A DNA stretch of 64,000 nt. Source: Prorocentrum cordatum. Lineage: Eukaryota > Sar > Dinophyceae > Prorocentrales > Prorocentraceae. Where the stretch lies: the NCBI GenBank assembly GCA_963575745.1, contig CAUYUJ010014344.1, forward strand, positions 350,166-414,165, read 5' to 3'. Both the position numbers and the translations under genes were made by a program. Of this stretch, positions 19,640 through 29,060 are shown in pieces (position 1 is the first letter of the stretch; every line of letters starts with the position of its first letter). The notes beneath the pieces were generated by a model. It worked only from the letters and a program-made list of their open reading frames with translations, had not been told where the DNA came from and made no database searches.

Positions 19640-20230
19640 GGACGTTCTTGCCGGGCTTCGGAAACGGACCCATGGCGGTCAGGAGGGCGGCCAAACGGCC
19701 CCGTGAGAGCCCAGAGCGGCCCCATATATCCCAAGACGCCAGAAGATGCCCATCATAAGACACCCGAGCGGCTTTCCAAGCGTGTCAAACGCATTGATGT
19801 TCTAGGTCTCTGTGTAATTCGGGGGTGCTCGTTTGTTCAGCCTCCTGGCTTTCCAAGACCGCCCAAGATGCCTCGAAGATAATATCAAAACGGGCCAACA
19901 GGGCATCCAGACATAGGGGAACGAAAATGACATAAGCATGAAAACTCGGAGGTCCGCGCGGATTTCTTGGATCCGCGCTGGGCTCCCCTCCCTGGCGCGC
20001 GGAGCGCGCCATGGGCGGCGCCGGAGGCGCCGCCAGGGGGCCCCAGCACCGATCCGAGAAGTCCGCGCGGACCTCCGAGTTTTTATGTTCATGACATTGT
20101 TCGTTCCCCTGACACGGTCTAGAAGAGCCCAAGACGGCCCAGCAGGGTCCCAAGATTTTCCCGAGAGGGCCCACGCCGGCCTAAGGTGGCCCCAGTAATC
20201 CCCCCGCGGCGGCACGCTAAACCTTCCGAA
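19640..20230. repeat. Degenerate CCAAGACGGCCC-type repeat, split by a foldback element
   Basis: Loose iterations of a ~12-mer (CCCAAGACGCC, CCCAAGATGCC, CCAAGACGGCCC) flank the foldback element at 19916-20109. The same motif family recurs at 41330-41420 and 42480-42910. Confidence 0.6.
19916..20109. mobile_element. Foldback/MITE element with ~58-bp terminal inverted repeats
   Basis: The left arm 19916-19972 (GGGGAACGA ... GGAGGTCCGCGCGGATTTCT) is matched by the right arm 20051-20109 (AGAAGTCCGCGCGGACCTCC ... TCGTTCCCC) with only a few mismatches. The middle contains GGCGCGCGGAGCGCGCC and GGCGGCGCCGGAGGCGCCGCC-type palindromes, so the ~194-bp element folds almost completely. It lies inside the CCAAGACGG repeat and interrupts it. 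No coding capacity. Confidence 0.85.
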
Positions 20231-20325
20231 TAGTGGCCCAGATATTGAGGGAGACCGTGGTTGGCAGCAAGGGGGCCCCCAGGGGCCCCCCGGAAACGCG
20301 CGGAGCAGCGGCAAGGGAAGGGAGC

Positions 20326-20495
20326 AGAAGGATGAGAAGGTGGAGGAGGAGGAGGAGGAGGAGGAGGAGGACGATGAGGAGGACGAGGAGGAGGTATGAG
20401 GAGGAGGAGGAAGGAGGATGAAGAGGAGGAGGGGGAGGAGAGGAGGAGAAGGAGGAGGAGGAGAGGAGGAGGAGGAAGGAGGAGCGCCGAGAGGA
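20326..20495. repeat. (GGA)n purine tract
   Basis: GGAGGAGGA with ATGAGGA and GGAAGGA variants, leading directly into the kinase exon. Confidence 0.9.
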
Positions 20496-20496
20496 A

Positions 20497-20594
20497 CCTC
20501 TTCACGGCTCTGCGCGCTCTGCGCAAAGCTGGGCTGGTACACCTGGACGTGAAGCCGGAAAACCTCCTCGTGTCCAAGGGAGACCGCGCCCCTT
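20497..20594 (+). CDS. Protein kinase exon: catalytic loop
   Basis: The frame reads RNLFTALRALRKAGLVHLDV then KPENLLVSKGDRAPW. HLDVKPENLL is the HRDLKPEN catalytic loop of eukaryotic Ser/Thr kinases, with catalytic Asp and Asn present and the loop Arg replaced by Leu. The LRKAGLVHLDVKPENLLV context is closest in my judgement to PRP4/DYRK-type kinases. Flanks are pure GGA, so this is a lone exon, with an AG acceptor just before AGGAACCTC and a donor near CCAAGG or CTTGGAGG. A second exon from later in a kinase domain (38662-38735, same strand) may belong to the same gene. The DFG exon was not found between them. Confidence 0.7.
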
Positions 20595-20597
20595 GGA

Positions 20598-20662
20598 GGA
20601 AGGAGGAGGAGGAGGAGGAGGAGGAGGAGAAGGAGGAGGAGGAGGAGAAGGAGGAGGAGGAG

Positions 20663-20694
<32 letters not shown>

Positions 20695-20760
20695 GGAGGA
20701 GGAGAAGGAGGAGGAGGGATGAGGGAGGAGTACGAGGAGGGACGAAGAGGAGGAGGAGGA
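20598..20760. repeat. (GGA)n purine tract
   Basis: GGAGGAGAAGGAGG repeats immediately 3' of the kinase exon; probably intronic. Confidence 0.9.
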
Positions 20761-20769
20761 GTGGGATAG

Positions 20770-21360
20770 CGAAGGAGGTTTTCGTAGGCGTCCGAAGGTT
20801 CTTTCTGAGGGAAGGGCGGGGGCGCTCGTCTTCAGGAGTCGTCGGAGGTTTCTGGACGGCTTCTTGGTCTTCCTGGTTTTTGGTGGATGAGGGGGAAGAC
20901 GGCGACGAAGACCAGGATGTGGCGGAGAAAGGGGAGGGCCAGAATTTGGAGAAGGAGGAGGAAGGCATCTTGACCCCCTGCCCTTCACCATCTGTATTAT
21001 TATGTGTTTTTTTTTGTGGTCTCCTTCGTCTCCTCCTCCCCACCTCCTACTTCATCGTCTGCCCTCCTTCCTCCACCTTCCTGGCCCGTCTGCGCTCAAG
21101 GAGCGCTGCAGGGACGTCTCACCCAGTCGGGCACATCGCTCCCGCGAGCCCCGCGGCACTGAGCCTCTCCCCATTGGCAGTCCCCCCCCCGCTTCTCTGG
21201 CACGCCACGGTGCCGCGGCCGCAGCCGCCCTTTGCAGCCGCGCCGCCCCCCGAAGGCCCGGGCAGCGTGCGGCCGGCGCCCGCCCTGGCGGGGGGGCCAG
21301 TGGCAGCGCCCACGGTACGGACGCAGGAAGGACAGAGGACGCCCTGCGCCACGGCAGGAG
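20770..21360. other. No confident gene
   Basis: Mixed sequence, with T-rich TTTTTTTTTGTGGTCTCC at 21005 and a GC-rich part (21110-21360) open in several frames on both strands. Nothing assignable. Confidence 0.4.
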
Positions 21361-21365
21361 GGCGC

Positions 21366-21455
21366 CACGGCTCCTCCTCCTCCTCCTCCTCCTCCTTCTC
21401 CTCCTCTTCCTCTTCTTCCTCCTCTTCCTCCTCCTCCTCCTCCTCCTCCTCCTCC
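21366..21455. repeat. (CCT)n tract
   Basis: CCTCCT with TTCCTCTTC variants. It borders an exon-like island on its right. Confidence 0.9.
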
Positions 21456-21467
21456 CGCCTTGCGCCA

Positions 21468-21579
21468 CCTCTGGCGGCTGGCGCGCGACCGAGCGCAGCT
21501 TGTCGACGAAGACAGGGCCGGGGCGCTCTGCGGCGCTCTCTGCCAGCGCTAGGGTGCAGAGTTGTTCGCGGCCTTGCAT
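21468..21579 (-). CDS. Candidate first exon (minus strand)
   Basis: ATG at 21579 on the minus strand reads MQGREQLCTLALAESAAERP, GPVFVDKLRSVARQPPEVAQ, ending GCAAG|GCGGGAGG, a possible GC donor next to GGA repeats. The composition looks protein-like; an overlapping plus-strand frame is also open. Family unknown. Confidence 0.3.
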
Positions 21580-21770
21580 AGGGCAACGGCCCGGCAGCCC
21601 CGGAGCAGCGCAGGCAACCGCGAGGATGCGGCGGCTCTGCGCGAGACAGGGGCCGCTTTAGCCCGCGATGTGTCATTAATGCGTGGGACCCACGGACTGA
21701 CTCACCTCTCTCCCTGTTGTTGCTTGCTGGCCCGCCTCTGTCCCTTCCCTTCTTGCTGCTGGGACCCATC

Positions 21771-21830
21771 ACATGTTTTAAACATGTGTGGTCGATCGCA
21801 AATGTTGGATCCAAAATAGTTGATCCAACA
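21771..21830. repeat. Pair of AT-rich palindromes
   Basis: ACATGTTTTAAACATGT (21771-21787, 8-bp arms) and TGTTGGATC (21803-21811) with GATCCAACA (21822-21830). Further ACATGTTTGA/ACATGTTTGATC repeats follow to 21848. This is a small AT-rich palindromic island in GC-rich DNA. Confidence 0.75.
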
Positions 21831-22061
21831 TGTTTGACATGTTTGATCGGTGTAGAGGCTGCGGCGCGCCCGTGGTCGGCCCCTGGCTTGCGCCGCCTCG
21901 CGTGCCCTGCGGGGCTCTGGGGGATGCCGCCTCCAGGCCAGTGGGGCACGCAGTCTGGTCGCGTTGCTGTGCCTGCTCGTCCTGGCCCCTGTTCGTGGGG
22001 ACGGGCACCTCTGGTGCAGCAGGGGCTGGGCGGAGGGTTTCTCCGAAGGGCTTAGGCGACC

Positions 22062-22280
22062 CGTCCTCCTCCTCCTCCTCCTCCTCCTCCTTCTCCTCCT
22101 CTTCCATCTTCACCTCCACCTCCTCCTCCTCCTCCTCCTCCTCCTCCTCCTCCTCCTCCTCCTCCTCCTCCTCCTCCTCCTCCTCCCCCTTCTCCTCCTC
22201 CTCCTCCTCCTCCTCCTCCTCCTCCTCCTCCTCCTCCTCCTCCTCCTCCTCCTCCATCTCCTCCCCCCCTCCTCCTCCCC
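22062..22280. repeat. (CCT)n tract
   Basis: About 220 bp of CCT/CTC repeats leading into the 65-bp satellite. Confidence 0.95.
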
Positions 22281-22284
22281 AGGT

Positions 22285-25200
22285 CGCACGTCGGCGCCGT
22301 CGGGCGACGAAATTCTCTTCGTGGTCGACGCTTCTCCACGACCTCATCACCATTGTCGGCGCCGTCGGGCGACAAGCTTCTCTTCGTGGTCGACGGTCTT
22401 GCACGACCTCATCACTCACCTCGGCGCCGTCGGGTGATCTCTTCGTGGTCGACGGTCCTGCACGACCTCATCACCCACCTCGGCGCCGTCTGGCGACGAG
22501 CTTCTCTTCGTGGTCGAGGCTTCTCCACGACCTCATCACCCACGTCGGCGCCGTCGGGCGAAGAGCTTCTTTTTGCGGTCGACGGTTCTCCACGACCTCA
22601 TCACCCTCCTCGGCGCCGTCGCGCGACGAGCTTCTGATCGTGGTCGACGGTTCTCCACGACCTCATCACCCACCTCGGCGCCGTCGGGCGGCGAGCTCCT
22701 CTTCGTGGTCGACGGTTCTCCACGACCTCATTGCCCACCTTGGCGCCGTCGGGCGACGAGCTTCGTTTCGTGGCCGACGGTTCTCCACGACCTCATCATC
22801 CACCTCGGCGCCGTCAGGCGACGAGCTTCTCTTCGCGGTCGACGGTCCTTCCACGACCTCATCACCATTGTCGGCGCCGTCGGGCGACGAGCTTCGTGGT
22901 CCACGACCTCATCGCCCACCCCGGCGCCGTCGGGCGACGAGTCTCTCATCGGGGTCGACGGCCTTCCACGACCTCATCGCCCACCTCGGCGCCGTCGGGC
23001 GACGAGCTTCTCTTCGTGGTCGGCGGTTCTCCACGACCTCATCACCCACTTCGGCGCCGTCGGGCGACGAGCTTCTCTTCGTGGTAGACGGCCCTGCACG
23101 ACCTCATCGCCCACCCCGGCGCCGTCGGGCGCCGAGCTTCTCTTCGTGGTCGACGGTTCTCCACGACCTCATCCCCCACCTCGACGACGTCGGGTGACGA
23201 GCTTCTCCTGGAGGTCGACGGTTCTCCACGACCTCATCGCCCACCTCTGCGCCGTCGGGCGACGAGCTTCTCTTCGTGGTCGACGGTCCTCCACGACCTC
23301 ATCACCCACCTCGGCGCCGTCGGGTGACGAGCTTCTCCTTGTGGTCGACCGTTCCCCACGACCTCATCGCCCACCTCGGCGCCGTCAGGCGACGAGCTTC
23401 TCTTCGTGGCCGACGGTTCTCCACGACCTCATCATCCACCTCGGCGCCGTCAGGCGACGAGCTTCTCTTCGTGGTCGACGGTTCTCCACGACCTCATCAC
23501 CCACCTCGTCGCCGTCGGGCGACGAGCTTCTCCTGGAGGTCGACTGTTCTCCACGACCTCATCGCCCACCTCTGCGCCGTCGGGCGACGAGCGTCTCTTC
23601 GTGGTCGACGGTCCTCCACGACCTCATCACCCACCTCGGCGCCGTCGGGTGACGAGCTCCTCTTCGTGGTCGACGGTTCTCCATGACCTCATCGCCCACC
23701 TCGGCGCCGCCGGGCGACGAGCTTCTCTTCGTGGCCGACGGTTTTCCGCGGCCTCATCGCCCACGTCGGCGCCGCCGGGCGACGAGCTCCTCTTCGTGGT
23801 CGACGGTCCTCCACGACCTCATCACCCACCACGGCGCCGTCGGGCGACGAGCTTCGTTTCGTGGCCGACGGTTCTCCACGACCTCATCCCCCCCCGCGGT
23901 GCCGTCGGGCGACGAGCTTCTCTTCGTGGTCGACGGTTCTCCACGACCTCATCGCCCACCCCGGCGCCGTCGGGCGACGAGCTTTTCTTCGTTGTAGACG
24001 GTTCTCCACGACCTCATCACCCACTTCGGCGCCGTCGGGTGACGAGCTTCTTTCTGTGGTCGACGGTTCTCCACGACCTCATCCCCCACCTCTGCGCCGT
24101 CGGGCGACGAGCTTCTCTTCGCGGTCGACAGTTCTCCACGACCTCATCATCCACCTCGGCGCCGTCAGGCGACGAGCTTCTCTTCGTGGTCGACGGTTCT
24201 CCACGACCTCATCACCCACCTCGTCGCCGTCGGGCGACGAGCTTCTCCTGGAGGTCGACTGTTCTCCACGACCTCATCGCCCACCTCTGCGCCGTCGGGC
24301 GACGAGCGTCTCTTCGTGGTCGACGGTTCTCCGCGACCTCATCACCCGCCTCGGCGCCGTCGGGCGAAGAGCTTCTCTTCGTGGTCGACGGTTCTCCACG
24401 ATCTCATCGCCCACCTCGGCGCCGTCTGGCGACGAGCCTCTCTTCGCGGTCGACGGTCCTCCACGACCTCATCGCCCACCTCGGCGCCGTCGGGCGACGA
24501 GCTTCTCCTGGAGGTCGACGGTTCTCCGCGATCTCATCGCCCACCTCGGCGCCGTCGGGCGACGAGCCTCTCTTCGTGGTCGGCGGTTCTCCACGACCTC
24601 ACCACCCACTTCGGCGCCGTCGGGCGACGAGCTTCTCTTCGTGGTAGACGGCCCTGCACGACCTCATCGCCCACCCCGGCGCCGTCGGGCGCCGAGCTTC
24701 TCTTCGTGGTCGACGGTTCTCCACGACCTCATCCCCCACCTCGACGACGTCGGGCGACGAGCTTCTCTTCGTGGTCGACGGTCCTGCACGACCTCACCAC
24801 CCACGTCGGCGCCGACGGGCGACGAGCTTCTCTTCGTGGTCGACGGTCCTCCACGACCTCATCACCCACCTCGGCGCCGTCGGGCGACGAGCTCCTCTTC
24901 GTGGTCGACGGTTCTCCACGACCTCATCGCCCACCTCGGCGCCGCCGGGCGACGAGCTTCTCTTCGTGGCCGACGGTTTTCCGCGGCCTCATCACCCACC
25001 TCGGCGCCGTCGGGCGACGAGCTTCTCTTCGTGGTCGACGGTTCCCCACGACCTCATCGCCCACCACGGCGCCGTCGGGCGACGAGCTTCGTTTCGTGGC
25101 CGACGGTTCTCCACGACCTCGCCCCCCCCCGCGGTGCCGTCGGGCGACGAGCTTTTCTTCGTGGTCGACGGTTCTCCACGACCTCATCACCCACCTCGGC

Positions 25201-25930
25201 GCCGTCGGGCGAAGAGCTTTTCTTCGTGGTAGACGGTTCTCCACGACCTCATCACCCACTTCGGCGCCGTCGGGTGACGAGCTTCTTTCTGTGGTCGACG
25301 GTTCTCCACGACCTCATCGCCCACCTCGGCGCCGTCGGGTGACGAGCTTCTCCTTGTGGTCGACCGTTCCCCACGACCTCATCGCCCACCTCGGCGCCGT
25401 CTGGCGACGAGCCTCTCTTCGCGGTCGACGGTTCTCCACGACCTCTTCATCCACCTCGGCGCCGTCAGGCGACGAGCTTCTCTTCGCGGTCGACGGTTCT
25501 CCACGACCTCATCACCCACCTCGGCGCCGTCGGGCGACGAGCTTCTCCTGGAGGTCGACGGTTCTCCACGACCTCATCGCCCACCTCTGCGCCGTCGGGC
25601 GACGAGCTTCTCTTCGTGGTCGACGGTTCTCCGCGACCTCATCACCCGCCTCGGCGCCGTCGGGCGAAGAGCTTCTCTTCGTGGTCGACGGTTCTTCACG
25701 ACCTCATCACCCACCTCGGCGCCGTCTAGCGACGAGCCTCTCTTCGCGGTCGACGGTTCTCCACGACCTCATCGCCCACCTCGGCGCCGTCGTGCGACGA
25801 GCCTCTCTTCGTGGTCGACGGTTCTCCGCGACCTCATCGCCCACGTCGGCGCCGCCGGGCGACGAGCTCCTCTTCGTGGTCGACGGTTCTCCGCGATCTC
25901 ATCGCCCACCTCGGCGCCGTCGGCGGCGCG
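22285..25930. repeat. 65-bp satellite, ~56 copies with higher-order repeats
   Basis: Unit boundaries fall every 65 bp (GGCGACGAGCTT starts at 22687, 22752 and 22817, for example). Key words in each unit are TCGTGGTCGACGGTTCTCCA, CGACCTCATC and CACCTCGGCGCCGTCGGGCG. Variant blocks recur at fixed multiples: 23431 matches 24146 (715 bp = 11 units), and 23021 matches 24581 (1560 bp = 24 units). The 65-bp period rotates the frame, so all three plus frames stay open over kilobases; this is not evidence of a protein. Confidence 0.95.
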
Positions 25931-26506
25931 GATGCCGCAGCCAAGCGCCGTAAACATTTAGGCCAGCAACAGGCAGGAATTGCTGCTTCACGTCATGCAC
26001 CTCCCCTCGGGCAGCGGGCCGATCAAGTATCCCATGGCTTGCGGGCCATGGCGCAGCGGACGTCCGAAGCTACTTCATCCCTTGGGAACGCCTCCGAGCA
26101 ATTGGAGGAGCAATGTTCACGCGTCGAGATATTGCCCGACGAATTGTCGGAGGCTGGAGCTCTTGACGGGAGGTTCGTTGGTCGTCGGCACTCGGAGGTC
26201 TCGCCTCCAGCCGCTCCCACTGCCAAGCCGGCGCCGCCCCTAGAGTCTGCCCGCTTCGATTCTTTGGGCACGTCGGACTGCGACCCATCTGCTGATGATA
26301 AGAAGGAGTTGGAGGATTGACCGTCAAAGTTGGAGGCGGAGCTTCTGCCGGCGGTCACGCAGATGTTCGGCGGCGCGATGTACACCTTCAAGAAATTCCG
26401 CACACGGGAACAGGACCGACCTCGAGCGTCTTTCTGGCAAGAAGCGCACAGTGTCAGGGGCTGGCGGTGCAGGCGAAGGAGGAGGCGAGGCGGTTCTCCC
26501 GAATGA
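25928..26506 (+). pseudogene. Coding-like remnant after the satellite
   Basis: Right after the last satellite unit the plus frame reads ADAAAKRRKHLGQQQAGIAA, then SEATSSLGNASEQLEEQCSR, FDSLGTSDCDPSADDKKELED and a TGA at 26318-26320. The same frame continues PSKLEAELLPAVTQMFGGAM, YTFKKFRTREQD to about 26500. Charged, helix-like sequence on both sides of the TGA suggests one coding region with a nonsense change. No family recognised. A minus-strand frame is also open here, but its composition is less protein-like. Confidence 0.4.
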
Positions 26507-27300
26507 TCCTCCAGCAGGTGCTCCAGCAGCAGCAGCTGCTGCAGCGGCGGCGGCATCGACCCAGGCAGCGGCTTCCTCGGGTCATCGACCTGCGGCCCCG
26601 TCTGCGCGCCCCGACGCGCGTGCCCGTGCCGCTGGGACATGGCGCCGGCAGCCCCGCTCCTCCGATGCCAGTGCAGTTGGTGGCGGCGGCCCGCCACAGC
26701 AGCCTTGACTGTTTGCGTCGGGGCAGCCCCTCGTCGCGCCTCGCGGAGCCCGCGGCCCTTGAGGTCTCGAGAGGAGCCCGCTCTCACTCGCGAGATATGG
26801 GCGGACTCCGAGGGCGCAGAAGGATCTCCGGGGAGTCCCCGCGCTTTGCCTGTCGTTGGCTTGGTGTCGCTCGCGTCGGGAATTGGCTTTGGTGCGCCAG
26901 CCGATTTCTGTTTGCTTGGGGGTCATAGTCATGTTCGGTTCTGGCCTGCCTCCGTCGATTCTCGGCTTCACCTAACGAGCCAGTCACCATTGTGGGCGTT
27001 TCTCAGGCGAGGTCAAAGTTTGCTAGTCGGGGTCGTCGCTCGGGGCTTGGAGGCGCGCGGCTGCCGGGGCCACGGGGGGCATGCGATGATCCAGTTTACC
27101 TTGCGAGCCAGTCAAGATGCCCCTGAGAGCTCCCTCGGCTTCTCGCGATGCGCCCCTCGCCAGTCCAATTGATGCGAGTTCCGTTCTTCGCGAAGATCCT
27201 TCGCCCATCATGGAGGCGCGCGCGCAGCGTGTCTGGTCTGGGTTCGGGTCAGACTTGGTGGGAGGCCACTCGCGCCCATGCGTTTCTTTCACCGCCCACC
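26507..27300. other. No confident gene
   Basis: GC-rich, with overlapping open frames on both strands and no recognisable domains or splice pattern. A GGGGCAGCCCC-like core at 26719-26731 lacks paired arms. Confidence 0.4.
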
Positions 27301-27303
27301 AAG

Positions 27304-27460
27304 CCACCCCAACCCAACCCGAAGGCCCCGATCTGCCCTCCATTTCCGGTGTGAGGGGGGGGGGGGACATTGAAAAACACAAATGAAGCCTTTACCCCCC
27401 CCAACCCGAAACTCAGGCGAAATTCTGGTATTCGGGTTGGGTTGGGGCGGTCTGGTACGC
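27304..27460. repeat. Foldback: inverted CCACCCCAACCCAACCCGAA ends
   Basis: CCACCCCAACCCAACCCGAA at 27305-27324 is matched by TTCGGGTTGGGTTGGGGCGG at 27438-27458. An inner CCCCCCAACCCGAA (27397-27410) could pair alternatively with the same right arm. The spacer holds a G10 run. Confidence 0.65.
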
Positions 27461-27719
27461 AGTCATTTTTCCGCAAGAGCACGCGCACTCTTCGGCAACA
27501 GATCGCATCGGCGCCCAGCTGGGCTATTCGGCGCGGCTGGCAAAGTCCGTGAGCCGCCGCCGCCCCTGGCATTGGCGGCGGAGCCCCTGGAGGCGCGGCG
27601 GCGCTCGCTCGCAGTTCCTTACCTGCGGCCTGCGCGCGCCCTCGCGCTGGTCGCGAGCTCGTTCGAGCTCGCGCTGTGGCGGGGGTTGGTCGACCTGCCA
27701 GGGGCTACACCTTTGTGTT

Positions 27720-28085
27720 GGCCATCTCCGCCGCCTCCGCCTCCTCCTCCTCCTCCTCCTCCTCCTCTTCCTCGTCCTCCTCCGCCTTCTCCTCCTCCTC
27801 CTCCTCCTCCTCCTCCTCCGCCTCCTCCTCCGCCTCTTCCTCCTCCTCCTCCTCGCCTCCGCTTCCTCCTCCTGCCTCCTCCTCCTCCTCCTCCTCCTCC
27901 CGCTCTCCTCCCCTCCTCCTCCTCCCCTCCTCCCTCTCCCTCCTCCTCCTCCTCCTCCTCCTCCTCACTCCTCCCTCCTCCTTCTCCTCCTCCTCCTCCT
28001 CCTCGTCCTCCTCCTGCTCCTCCTCCTCCTCTTCCTCCTCCTCCTCCTCCTCTTCCTCCTCCTCCTCCTCCTCCGCCTCTCCTCC
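27720..28085. repeat. (CCT)n polypyrimidine tract upstream of an RT remnant
   Basis: About 365 bp of CCT with CGCCTCC and TTCCTCC variants. It ends in CTCCTCACAACG next to the RT coding sequence. Confidence 0.95.
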
Positions 28086-28092
28086 TCACAAC

Positions 28093-29050
28093 GATGGACG
28101 AGGCCAACAACAAGATCATGCCAGCGGACTCGATCGACCTTGGAGCGCAGCGGTACCGCCGAGCCACGTTCGTCATCCCCTGCCGAGATCAAGAGGATGG
28201 AGTTTGCATCAAACCGCATTGCGGAGGACTTGTCGGAGATCCGTATATGGTCAGCAACTTCGTCGCAATCTTCTCGGCATGCGTCAAGGAATGGACCAAA
28301 GACTGCAACAAGGAGCTCAAGAATGACGACCTGTTGTGCGGCAGCAGCGATATATTCCAACATTCAGTTTACTTGGGACTGGCTAAGTGTGCAGATGACC
28401 TTCGCAAGACTATACTAGGCGAGAAGCACGCGGACGCCGCAGACTTGGCGGCACAAGCACACAAAGTCGACGACACACTCAACAGGAGGCTCACCGAGAT
28501 TGGCATGCGCCAGAACGCGGACAAGCAGGATAACATCGTATATTTCCAGGGCCACGGTACTGCAAAGGCGCACAGCAACGTGAAGAACAGGTCCGACTGC
28601 AAGCTACCAGGCAAAGTTGTACATCACGCACGCTATCTGGGACCACAGGTCAGCACTACGCAGAACTACGGAGCTGAACTCAACAAGCGGATCATGACCA
28701 TGAAGAAGAGCTACAACGAATGCGGGAGCTTCTGGACCAAAGCCCACATACCCTACAGATGGAAGAGAGCGGTGCTCATCTGCAGAGTGATCAACACGGG
28801 CCTGTCGTGCATCTAGTTCTTCCTGCCGGCGCACAATGAGTACCAGCAGCTGCAGAGCGCCATGGGTGCATTACTACGACGGGCCATGAGAGGCGGCGCC
28901 GCTCGCCACCGAGAAGATGGCAGCGTGCGGAGCCTGAGCACGCTGGAGGTCTTCCGCTACTGGCAAATACTGCCGCCAGCGGAGGAAGCACTGGTGCGCC
29001 GCCTCGGGTGGCTCAAAAACATCCTCCGCTTCCCTGGTAATCACATGTAA
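28093..29050 (+). pseudogene. LINE reverse transcriptase, 3' half, with an in-frame TAG
   Basis: From ATG 28093 (MDEANNKIMPADSIDLGAQR) the frame includes a motif-B-like GGLVGDPYMVSNFVAIFSAC and motif C in GLAKCADDLRKTI (CADD at 28388-28399). Thumb-like sequence follows (YLGPQVSTTQNYGAELNKRI, WTKAHIPYRWKRAVL). A TAG at 28814-28816 interrupts, and the same frame then reads FFLPAHNEYQQLQSAMGALL, RRLGWLKNILRFPGNHM. The pattern matches the connection region of dinoflagellate-type non-LTR RTs. The fingers and motif A are missing upstream, where a CCT tract lies. It is a 5'-truncated or exon-split, decayed element. Confidence 0.7.
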
Positions 29051-29060
29051 TCACAAACAA

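Noticed and set aside
22270-25930. Possible CRISPR-like array
   Set aside because: The units are contiguous with no unique spacers, and the context is eukaryotic; it is a satellite.
22285-25961. Very long plus-strand open frames (400-545 codons) rich in Ser-Pro-Arg-Arg
   Set aside because: They are read through a 65-bp satellite in all three frames. Frame rotation every unit and equal openness show absence of stops in the unit, not coding.
26719-26741. GGGGCAGCCCC core resembling the palindrome family
   Set aside because: Flanking arms are not complementary beyond about four bases, so it is not counted as a member.
27295-27445. CCCAACCC repeats and, near 63877, CCCTAACCCTAG as telomeric repeats
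   Set aside because: Only two or three units each and at foldback ends; no tandem telomere array.
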